This document shows positions 1 to 5,964 of a stretch of DNA of 64,000 bases, in pieces (position 1 is the stretch's first letter; each line of letters begins with the position of its first letter). The stretch is from Bacteroidales bacterium (GTDB lineage: Bacteria > Bacteroidota > Bacteroidia > Bacteroidales > F082). The notes below the pieces were generated by a model. It did not search any database and was not told the DNA's origin. It was given only the letters and a program-made list of their open reading frames with translations. The DNA lies in the NCBI GenBank assembly GCA_016936505.1, contig JAFGXS010000056.1, positions 62,001-126,000 on the forward strand, read 5' to 3'. A program made the position numbers and the translations under genes.

Positions 1-242
1 CCACCATGAAGCTCTCAAACCTTGAGCGCTTATGCACAATGCTGCACTGTACACCCAACGATGTAATGGAGTGGATACCCGACGACAAGGACAATCCAGC
101 TGAGGATCACCCGCTGAATGAATTAAAAAGAAACAACAAGGTGTTCGATATTACGCGCACTTTAAATTCCATTCCCTTGAGCCAGCTCGACAGGATTGAA
201 AAAGCGATTAATGACGAACTGGAAAACATGAAAAAAGAATGA
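1..242 (+). CDS. XRE-family transcriptional regulator, 3' part
   Basis: The reading frame is open to the window edge, so the true start probably lies outside; the first Met at 6 gives 78 residues. The visible N-terminus (LSNLERLCTMLHCTPNDVM) reads like the last helices of a Cro/C1-type helix-turn-helix, in which the 'L..LC..L.C.P.D' stretch closes the domain. A charged tail of about 50 residues follows, with no second domain that I recognise. The family binds operator DNA, often in mobile or accessory regions. The next genes on this side are decayed small genes on the opposite strand, so an accessory setting is likely. The family call rests on a partial domain; the target is unknown. Confidence 0.6.
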   Translation, partial: TMKLSNLERLCTMLHCTPNDVMEWIPDDKDNPAEDHPLNELKRNNKVFDITRTLNSIPLSQLDRIEKAINDELENMKKE

Positions 243-287
243 CTGTGAAACAGAGGTGGGATGAGAAAAATAGGGAGATATTTCTAA

Positions 288-618
288 CTATTTAGCACTC
301 TTTTGAGTTTTCTTTAGAATATAGAAATTTTCAAAAATGCCTAAGACTTTATAGTGTTCGCTTTTTATAAAAGTTTCTTTTCCGTCTTCAAAAAAAAAAC
401 ATGTTTATATTGATTTCGTAGATAGATAATATCAAATAATTATTTTGTCTTCCATAAGTGACAAATGGAGCTGTTTTTGCACTTTTAAAGAAAATATTTG
501 GGGTTTAAGTAATTACCGCAAGACTTTTTTCAAATGTTTTTGGTGAAGGATTTGTTAAAATTAGAATTAAAACTATGCCTGCAAGGGTTATTAAAACATA
601 CTTAATAATTATTTTCAT
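288..618 (-). pseudogene. Decayed small membrane-anchored protein (in-frame stop plus frameshift)
   Basis: Reading from ATG at 618, the frame encodes a hydrophobic anchor (MKIIIKYVLITLAGIVLILI), then hits a TAA at 505-507. It stays sensible in the same frame afterwards (FFKSAKTAPFVTYGRQNNYL, then ILSIYEININ). At a run of ten T (391-400 region) the frame goes to TGA. Removing one T restores coding (EDGKETFIKSEHYKVLGIFE) down to TAG at 288-290. Whole, it would be about 110 residues: one transmembrane helix and a small soluble domain. One stop and one homopolymer frameshift make this a pseudogene, although the T-run could hide a sequencing error. Function unknown. The ATG overlaps the stop of the fragment upstream. 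Confidence 0.6.
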
Positions 619-777
619 GATTTATTGATTTTATGATAGATATCTATATGATTAGGCTCTTCTTCTCGCTTTTTATCAAACTCAAGAAAGCTAAATTTAT
701 TCTATGTCATAGTTTTCGATAAAACGAGAGCCAACTAAAACTCTTCCATTAATAAATATAAAGAAATCCATAATCAT
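615..777 (-). pseudogene. Possible decayed small ORF upstream of the 288-618 remnant
   Basis: ATG at 777 opens a 26-residue frame (MIMDFFIFINGRVLVGSRFI...) stopping near 697. In another frame the stretch just downstream reads NKFSFLEFDKKREEEPNHID and ends in TGA at 615-617, overlapping the next ATG as ATGA, a typical coupled-gene junction. A one-base shift near 700 would join the two pieces. I recognise no family. This is weaker than the two neighbouring pseudogenes, because neither piece is long enough to stand alone. Confidence 0.25.
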
Positions 778-790
778 CAAGAAAGATAAG

Positions 791-1309
791 TTAGGTAAGA
801 TCTCTTTCTAACTTTTTAAAGTCTAAATATTTGATGAACCGTGATTCGCAAGTATCATATTCATTAGTAAACCATTCAGTTAGCTTCCTATTTAATTCAA
901 GAGTTTCTTTATATTTTTGTGAATTTACTCCTTCCTCAGGAGACTTTGCTATTCTATCTAAGTCGCGGGTTGAAGAACTAAAATTTATTGCTTTTTTGCG
1001 AAGTTCATTATAATATATTTCCATTTCGGTCCCGAATAGAAATTTATGTACGTTTGTTTTAGCAATAAATTCATTTAGCATTTTATTATCAATCTCTGCC
1101 TCCCTATTTATTTTATATAAAACATCTTTTGTCATTGTAAATATTTTATATCTCCGGTCGAATAATTCGAGATTAATTTTCTTAATATCAATTTTACGCT
1201 GATACTATGAATTTATTTTATTGATTTTGAATTGCTTCCATGCAATATAGGCAACTGCTACACCTATAGAAGGAGTTAATAGTGCTGATAAAAATTCTAT
1301 GAATTTCAT
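791..1309 (-). pseudogene. Small membrane-anchored protein broken by an in-frame amber stop
   Basis: A frame from ATG 1309 encodes a short TM anchor (MKFIEFLSALLTPSIGVAVA, then YIAWKQFKINK) and stops at TAG 1205-1207. The same frame continues without interruption through QRKIDIKKINLELFDRRYKI into a 114-residue stretch starting MTKDVLYKINREAE and ending at 791. The anchor followed by a 'K...LELFDRRY.I' segment is a widespread layout for small bacterial proteins of about 160-170 residues. The two halves are therefore one 172-codon gene with a single amber codon. A separate gene starting at 1135 is possible but would lack the anchor. Function unknown; no catalytic motif is visible. The 5' flank shows no clear TAnnTTTG box. 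Confidence 0.7.
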
Positions 1310-1320
1310 AATTCGACTTT

Positions 1321-1491
1321 ATGGCTTACGTTTTCAATATTTTATTTGAAAAAACTTTTATTCTTTACAAAATGCTTACAATTAGCAAGTTAATAAAATT
1401 ACAAAAAAGAAAGACATATTATGAGCATAGGTTATTCACAAGAAATGTGCCTTTAGTTGCAGAAATAGTTCTCAAGTGCTGGAATAAATAA
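1321..1491 (+). CDS. Possible 56-residue ORF of unknown function
   Basis: An open frame from ATG 1321 to TAA 1489-1491 encodes a basic 56-residue peptide (MAYVFNILFEKTFILYKMLT at the start, CWNK at the end). It lies in an otherwise gene-free stretch between a pseudogene and a terminator. No family is recognised and no promoter is evident. At this length and base composition chance is a serious alternative. Confidence 0.15.
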   Translation: MAYVFNILFEKTFILYKMLTISKLIKLQKRKTYYEHRLFTRNVPLVAEIVLKCWNK

Positions 1492-1530
1492 AGTAAAAAT
1501 GTTCTATTCGTCCCCCTGCTCGCCCCCCAC

Positions 1531-1568
1531 AAAAAAAAAGCCTCATAAACTATATGTTTACAAGGCTT
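1531..1568 (-). terminator. Rho-independent terminator after the protease-lipoprotein unit
   Basis: On the minus strand a stem AAGCCT.../...AGGCTT (1538-1568) with a partly paired AT-rich interior is followed by nine T (1531-1539). It lies 12 bases beyond the 48-bp repeat at 1580 and closes transcription coming from 1658. Confidence 0.75.
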
Positions 1569-1579
1569 AAAAATAACTT

Positions 1580-1627
1580 CACCGGGATTGCTGCACGATA
1601 CCTTAGGGCTCCGAATTCCGAGAACAA
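1580..1627. repeat. 48-bp tRNA-like direct repeat, copy B
   Basis: The left 11 bases (caccgggattg) and right 20 bases (gctccgaattccgagaacaa) are identical to copy A at 3980-4027; the 17-base middle differs. Read on the minus strand, the segment ends in GCAATCCCGGTG, which resembles the T-arm/acceptor end of a tRNA. Both copies have the same orientation, exactly 2400 bp apart, and both sit just before a terminator on the minus strand. Confidence 0.75.
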
Positions 1628-1657
1628 GTTTTATATAGGATTTAATATTCGAGTATA

Positions 1658-2065
1658 TCAGTCAAACACTTTGACAGACTTAGATTTAAATGTCTCAAAA
1701 TGATTTAAATTAATAATTAACAGGGAGTCCGTTAATTGCTCAATTATAACCGGTTTGTCAGGTGAGCACGGTGTACCGCTGAAATAGATATACTTTCCAG
1801 TTACTTTATAGCGGCTGACCTCGCAATCTGGATTCGTGCTACTATAGCTAATATGTGTCCCATCTCTTTTATACCAACTATCATAGGTTTCACCCGAATC
1901 ATATGGAGACCATGCAGGAACGCTTTCTCCATCGGTGGTACACAGCTCAATAACTTTCCACTTGCCAATCAGTTCGGGCGGAATATAACCGACATTATCT
2001 TTGTTTTTGTCGCCACATCCCAGTATCCCCAATACCAGGATGAAGAGTAAATATTTTGGTTTCAT
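1658..2065 (-). CDS. Lipoprotein, lipocalin-like
   Basis: The 135-residue product begins with a signal peptide and a clear lipobox (LGILGC, Cys17), so it should be a lipid-anchored envelope protein. The mature part holds a 'GKWKVIELCTTDGESVPAW' segment and several short beta-rich stretches (KYIYFSG, DSLLIINLN), typical of the small lipocalin-like lipoproteins of Bacteroidota, but no specific ligand is implied. It starts 6 bases after the stop of the metalloprotease gene, so the two are probably cotranscribed. The pair ends at the repeat and terminator at 1531-1627. The envelope location is well supported; the fold is inferred. Confidence 0.6.
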   Translation of the reverse strand: MKPKYLLFILVLGILGCGDKNKDNVGYIPPELIGKWKVIELCTTDGESVPAWSPYDSGETYDSWYKRDGTHISYSSTNPDCEVSRYKVTGKYIYFSGTPCSPDKPVIIEQLTDSLLIINLNHFETFKSKSVKVFD

Positions 2066-2071
2066 AATATT

Positions 2072-3700
2072 CTATTCTATAATTATTTTTTTCAACACTA
2101 TTTCATTCTTAATCCGGACTTTAAAAATATATACTCCTTTCTTTAGTCCCCAAGTGTTAAAGTTATTCGCTTTATATTCCTTTATCTGATTACCATACAC
2201 ATTGAATAAAGAAGCCTTTTTTATATCCGAATCTTTTACTTTTTCTTTTTTGACACTATTGGTTGCCAGACTTGTAGCACAAGGATCAATAATCAGATAC
2301 ACTGAAAATTCATTTTTATTTGTTTTAGAAATCATATAGTAGTCTTCACAGGGTAAAGGGACAGGAGGAGTAATGTCCCTGTAAATATATGTAATACCGT
2401 TTTTATTTTCAGCCTTAATTCGGGCATTGATAATCCAATTGGTTCCAATGCCGTGAGCCAGATTTTCAAATTGATTAACGGCAATTCCCATTACAGCATT
2501 ACCTGTCGATGATAATGTTTCCCATTCAATATGGGTAATTTCTTGTTTATTAATGTCTGAACCCGAACCAACAAGTGTTAAATACACATAATTGCCATCT
2601 GCATTCAGCACAATATCAATTTTAGGATTACCAACCCAAATATCTTTTTGATAAAGGACCCCATTAATAACTGCCCGTACATAGGCTTCACCATTGACAT
2701 TGCTGTTTACAGGTTTGACAGTAATACTGGTGTTTGTGGAATTAATAACAAGTAAATTAGTTGTTGTACTAAATGCTGAAACAGTTCCGCAAGGAACAGT
2801 ATAAGTAACAGTTTCCATACTGCCTATGTTTGACTTGCCAAAAATTGTCGGATCAGAGCAACTGCAATTTACTAACGGCTGAAGAACAGGAGAATTAAGA
2901 ATAGCATCCCTCATCCTGATTGCCTGTTGTTCTGTAAAGTGCAGCAAACAGTCTGGACTGGTATAGGACATTATATTTCTTGTATCAGGATGATAACCGT
3001 CATTTTCAGTATAATTACAATAACTATCAACTTTGTAAGGGTTGTTAGGATCAGATGTCCTCAATCCGGGGTCAGGCGGGGTATCACAGATTAAATCACC
3101 TGCAAAAGTACAATTGCGTAAAGCAGTATCAGGTGATGAACAATCGATTTGAACTTCTACTCCAAATTTCGTTTCATGTGTGTGATATAGATTTAAATTA
3201 TGCCCTACTTCATGAGCTGCGATAAGTGTTATTGCCGCATCTTTTGTAAGAATTACATTATTTCCAAGGATATCACCGTAACCGTTAAAAACAGCTGTAT
3301 CAACAATATAAAAGTTAATGGCATTCGATTTATTATTGATTGCAATAAGACCCCCGATCTGGGAAGGGTACATATAACTATAAAATGTACTGTAAATGTG
3401 ATCTGTTCCAAGATTATTGAACTTGATGTTGTACGGATTATATGCACCATTCAGGTTACTAATGATAGCATTTACTTCATAATCATTTATGCCTCCCGAG
3501 CCATCATTGTTCCTTACTATATGAAAAAACACATTGAGACAAATCATACCCTCACTTGCCGGATTTGCCGTTAGCATTCTTGACAAGGAAGTAAAATTTT
3601 GTTCTGTAGAGTTTGTTGGTGCCGCACAATATTCTTGCGCATAAGAAAATTTAACTATAAAACCCAACAATAAAATTAAGAGTGTAATCTTCGTTTTCAT
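2072..3700 (-). CDS. Secreted M43-like zinc metalloprotease with T9SS sorting domain
   Basis: I take the start at 3700, 20 codons inside the longest frame, because it gives a proper signal peptide (MKTKITLLILLLGFIVKFSY, cleavage near AQ). About 160 residues on comes the zinc motif HEVGHNLNLYH, followed some 70 residues later by a Met-turn (NIMSYT). This is the metzincin layout of the pappalysin/cytophagalysin group (M43). The C-terminus (NVYGNQIKEY... LKKGVYIFKVRIKNE... KKIIIE) is a type A type IX secretion sorting domain, so the enzyme should cross the outer membrane and be cell-surface attached or released. Several Cys pairs suit an extracellular enzyme. Linkers between the catalytic and sorting domains look Ig/beta-rich. 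Substrate unknown. The gene is followed by a lipoprotein and lies between two direct repeats. Confidence 0.85.
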   Translation of the reverse strand: MKTKITLLILLLGFIVKFSYAQEYCAAPTNSTEQNFTSLSRMLTANPASEGMICLNVFFHIVRNNDGSGGINDYEVNAIISNLNGAYNPYNIKFNNLGTDHIYSTFYSYMYPSQIGGLIAINNKSNAINFYIVDTAVFNGYGDILGNNVILTKDAAITLIAAHEVGHNLNLYHTHETKFGVEVQIDCSSPDTALRNCTFAGDLICDTPPDPGLRTSDPNNPYKVDSYCNYTENDGYHPDTRNIMSYTSPDCLLHFTEQQAIRMRDAILNSPVLQPLVNCSCSDPTIFGKSNIGSMETVTYTVPCGTVSAFSTTTNLLVINSTNTSITVKPVNSNVNGEAYVRAVINGVLYQKDIWVGNPKIDIVLNADGNYVYLTLVGSGSDINKQEITHIEWETLSSTGNAVMGIAVNQFENLAHGIGTNWIINARIKAENKNGITYIYRDITPPVPLPCEDYYMISKTNKNEFSVYLIIDPCATSLATNSVKKEKVKDSDIKKASLFNVYGNQIKEYKANNFNTWGLKKGVYIFKVRIKNEIVLKKIIIE

Positions 3701-3760
3701 TATTGATGTGAAAATAATAAATCTCAATAAAAAAAGCAAGAAACACTTCATTTTCTGCAA

Positions 3761-3936
3761 AACAAATTACAGAAACACATTTCCTAAATATATTTCAATA
3801 AAGTAAGTGTACATCATTTGCCATTCAAACCCACGATCAATATTATTAGCTTAAATTATTTAAAAAACTTTAATACATTACTGGTTTTCTGAGCATTATC
3901 TGTAGGATTTTGTTCTTTTTAGACACCATAGGTCAC
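3761..3936. other. AT-rich intergenic stretch upstream of the metalloprotease
   Basis: No open frame of note. It should carry the minus-strand promoter of the protease gene. A near-match TAATTTG lies close to 3765, but no exact TAnnTTTG box with good spacing is visible. Confidence 0.4.
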
Positions 3937-3969
3937 AAAAAAAGCAGCCCAACGATTGTTAAGCTGCTT
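3937..3969 (-). terminator. Rho-independent terminator next to repeat copy A
   Basis: A minus-strand stem AAGCAGC...GCTGCTT (3942-3969) is followed by seven T (3937-3943). It lies 10 bases beyond repeat copy A, the same order as at 1531-1627. No gene on the minus strand lies directly upstream apart from the tRNA/tmRNA unit, which already has its own terminator at 4107. Confidence 0.75.
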
Positions 3970-3979
3970 TATGTGATCC

Positions 3980-4027
3980 CACCGGGATTGCAAAAGCGAT
4001 CCCTTGTGCTCCGAATTCCGAGAACAA
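3980..4027. repeat. 48-bp tRNA-like direct repeat, copy A
   Basis: Partner of 1580-1627. On the minus strand it ends GGGATCGC TTTT GCAATCCCGGTG and continues GGATCAC. The intact tRNA-Arg 120 bases away ends AATCCCGTCGGGATCAC, so this copy looks like a degraded tRNA 3' end (T-arm plus acceptor strand) with the TTCGAAT loop lost. It cannot fold into a complete tRNA. Confidence 0.7.
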
Positions 4028-4106
4028 AAGCTGTGTTTTCTATGAAAACAACTTTTTTGTTCCAATTCAACCAGTATTGATTCAACTCAAACGCTTGACT
4101 TGAAAC

Positions 4107-4137
4107 AAAAAAAGCCCGTGTTAAATAACACAGGCTT
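4107..4137 (-). terminator. Terminator of the ssrA-tRNA-Arg transcript
   Basis: A minus-strand stem AAGCCTGTGTTA.TTAACACGGGCTT (4112-4137, one mismatch) is followed by a run of T (4107-4113). It lies 13 bases beyond the tRNA 3' end. Confidence 0.85.
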
Positions 4138-4149
4138 TCCTTCTCTTAG

Positions 4150-4221
4150 TGATCCCGACGGGATTCGAACCCATATCATCAGAACCGGAATCTGACATTC
4201 TATCCGTTGAACTACAGGACC
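4150..4221 (-). tRNA. tRNA-Arg(CCG)
   Basis: The 72-base minus-strand sequence folds as a cloverleaf. Acceptor GGTCCTG pairs with CGGGATC, with A as discriminator. The D-arm is GTTC/GAAT. The anticodon stem TCAGA/TCTGA holds the loop TTCCGGT with anticodon CCG. The T-arm is ATGGG-TTCGAAT-CCCGT. CCA is not encoded. It follows ssrA by 4 bases on the same strand and must be processed from the same transcript. Confidence 0.93.
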
Positions 4222-4225
4222 ATTG

Positions 4226-4619
4226 TGGAGCTGGAGGGAGTCGAACCCTCGTCCAAACACCAAACCCATATGCTTTCTACATGATTAGTTTGCCATTAAT
4301 TGTAGAGCAATACCAGGGGACAAACACCCAAATATTGCCTTAGCCCTTAAATTCTCGTTAAGTTTCCAGGGCAGAAACAAAACCAGTCCGAAATTGCTTG
4401 CGACTCGAGATCAGGCCGGAATCAGACATCTCCACCTGCGAATCGTCCCGTCTCCGGTCCTTGACCGAAGATAAGGCCCATCTACTATACTTCGATTAGG
4501 CAGCGAGAGCGTAGTTATTTTCGCCAATTAAAAGTTGTGCAACCCAGTTTTACGGGATGTATTACGTGACCCGTCATGCTTACATACCAATTCTAATGCT
4601 GTCAAAACCAGTCAGCCCC
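4226..4619 (-). ncRNA. ssrA: Transfer-messenger RNA (tmRNA)
   Basis: The minus-strand transcript starts GGGGCTGACTGG and ends in a tRNA-like T-arm (GGGTTCGACTCCC) and CAGCTCCA. The 7-bp acceptor GGGGCTG/CAGCTCC is intact. The tag reading frame (4496-4525) encodes GENNYALAA followed by TAA, ending in the LAA degron used for proteolysis. The RNA rescues stalled ribosomes together with SmpB. About 394 bases is a normal size for the one-piece form. It is cotranscribed with tRNA-Arg. CCA is not encoded (CAA follows the discriminator). Confidence 0.95.
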
Positions 4620-4651
4620 AAAAGTCAAAGAACGAGGGGATAAACGAGGTG

Positions 4652-4681
4652 CAAAGATAATCCTAATTTAAACCTGTCAAA
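4652..4681 (-). promoter_or_regulatory. Promoter of ssrA
   Basis: A minus-strand TTTG (4678-4681), an 18-base spacer and TATCTTTG (4652-4659) match the Bacteroidetes -33/-7 consensus (TTTG, TAnnTTTG). It lies 33 bases from the mature tmRNA 5' end. This is the best-formed promoter in the window. Confidence 0.75.
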
Positions 4682-4730
4682 GTATTTCAACAAAATTTGT
4701 ACCGAAACCAATCAACAGAAAGCTTTACTG

Positions 4731-5894
4731 TCAAAGCATCAGGGGACTGACATATTGTTTTACATCCCGCTCGGAAATTTCCTTATCGCAAAGAATTAAT
4801 AAGCGTTCAACCACATTATGCAGTTCTCTTACATTGCCACTCCATTTGAATTCCTGCATCAGTTTTAATGCCTGTTCGGTTATTTTGAGAGGGGCCCTGC
4901 CCTGCCTTATCACCAACTCATCAATAAAGTGCTGAACCAACAAAGGAATATCTTCCTTTCTTTCGCGCAAAGGCGGAACCTGCATAATAATCACACTCAA
5001 ACGGTGATACAAGTCCTCGCGAAAATTTCCTTTTTTTATTTCCTCGGGCAAATCTTTGTTGGTTGCCGCTAAAACTCTTACGTCAACAGAAATTTCCTTT
5101 TCACCGCCGACGCGAACAATCTTATTCTCCTGCAAAGCACGGAGCACTTTGGCCTGAGCCGAAAGGCTCATATCTCCGATTTCATCCAAAAATAATGTGC
5201 CGCCGTGAGCCAGTTCAAAATCTCCTTTACGCTGCTTCACAGCAGAAGTAAATGAACCTTTTTCATGACCGAACAGTTGGCTCTCAATAAGTTCGGATGG
5301 GATTGCTGCACAATTCACTTCAATAAATGGAGATATTGACCTGGAACTTTGCTCATGAATTTGCCGGGCTACCAATTCTTTTCCGGTTCCGTTTTCGCCC
5401 AGAATAAGCACTCTGGCACTGGTGGGTGCCACGCGCTCAATCATTTCCTTTAATTCCAAAATATTCGGCGAGTTCCCAACTATGGTAAACTTTTTCTCTA
5501 CTTCCTTCTTCAGGCGCTTGGTTTGAACCACCAGATCTTTTTTGTCAATGGCATTTCTGATGGTAATCAGCAAGCGGTTCAAATCAGGTGGCTTGACAAT
5601 AAAATCATACGCCCCTTTCTTTATGGCTTCTACTGCAGTGTCAATAGTTCCGTGGCCGGAAATCATTACAACAGGACAATCTGTAAACTCATGAAGTTTT
5701 TCAAGCACTTCCATACCATCGATTTCCGGCATTTTAATATCCAAAAGAATCACGTCATAATTCTGGTTTTGAATCAGCTCAAGGGCATCTTTTCCGTTGG
5801 AAGCCAAATCCACTTCATATTTCTCAAATTCAAGAATATCTTTTAATGTCCTGCGGATACTGCTTTCATCATCCACTACCAAAACTTTAGCCAT
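4731..5894 (-). CDS. NtrC-like response regulator, receiver plus AAA+ domain, no DNA-binding domain
   Basis: The 387-residue protein starts with a receiver domain (acidic pair D8-D9, phosphoacceptor D52 in LLDIKMPEIDG, KPP near 101). A sigma-54-type AAA+ ATPase follows: Walker A GENGTGKE at 166-173, FLDEIGDMS as Walker B, and the R-finger region. The sigma-54 contact loop, normally GAFTGA, reads GSFTSA (213-218). The chain ends at SERDVKQYVSPLML, directly after the AAA+ helical subdomain, so the usual Fis-type helix-turn-helix is missing. It may act by protein contact, or on sigma-54 without DNA tethering. No partner kinase is adjacent. A TAnnTTTG box at 5909 supports the start. Confidence 0.88.
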   Translation of the reverse strand: MAKVLVVDDESSIRRTLKDILEFEKYEVDLASNGKDALELIQNQNYDVILLDIKMPEIDGMEVLEKLHEFTDCPVVMISGHGTIDTAVEAIKKGAYDFIVKPPDLNRLLITIRNAIDKKDLVVQTKRLKKEVEKKFTIVGNSPNILELKEMIERVAPTSARVLILGENGTGKELVARQIHEQSSRSISPFIEVNCAAIPSELIESQLFGHEKGSFTSAVKQRKGDFELAHGGTLFLDEIGDMSLSAQAKVLRALQENKIVRVGGEKEISVDVRVLAATNKDLPEEIKKGNFREDLYHRLSVIIMQVPPLRERKEDIPLLVQHFIDELVIRQGRAPLKITEQALKLMQEFKWSGNVRELHNVVERLLILCDKEISERDVKQYVSPLML

Positions 5895-5908
5895 AAGTAT
5901 TTTTCTTT

Positions 5909-5916
5909 CAAAAATA
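5909..5916 (-). promoter_or_regulatory. Candidate -7 box of the response-regulator gene
   Basis: TATTTTTG on the minus strand, 14 bases before the ATG at 5894. It matches the TAnnTTTG consensus; the -33 element is not clear. Confidence 0.5.
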
Positions 5917-5964
5917 GGAAATTTGTCGCCTTTCGTGAAGAAAAACGACAGCGTTTATCAAAAT

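Noticed and set aside
3200-3574. 124-residue plus-strand open frame inside the metalloprotease gene
   Set aside because: Antisense to a clear protease with conserved motifs; no family resemblance.
3980-4027. Complete tRNA gene at repeat copy A
   Set aside because: Only a T-arm/acceptor-like end is present; no D-arm or anticodon arm can be formed.
4087-4343. Open frames on both strands across the tRNA and tmRNA region
   Set aside because: They lie on structured RNA genes and have no protein resemblance.
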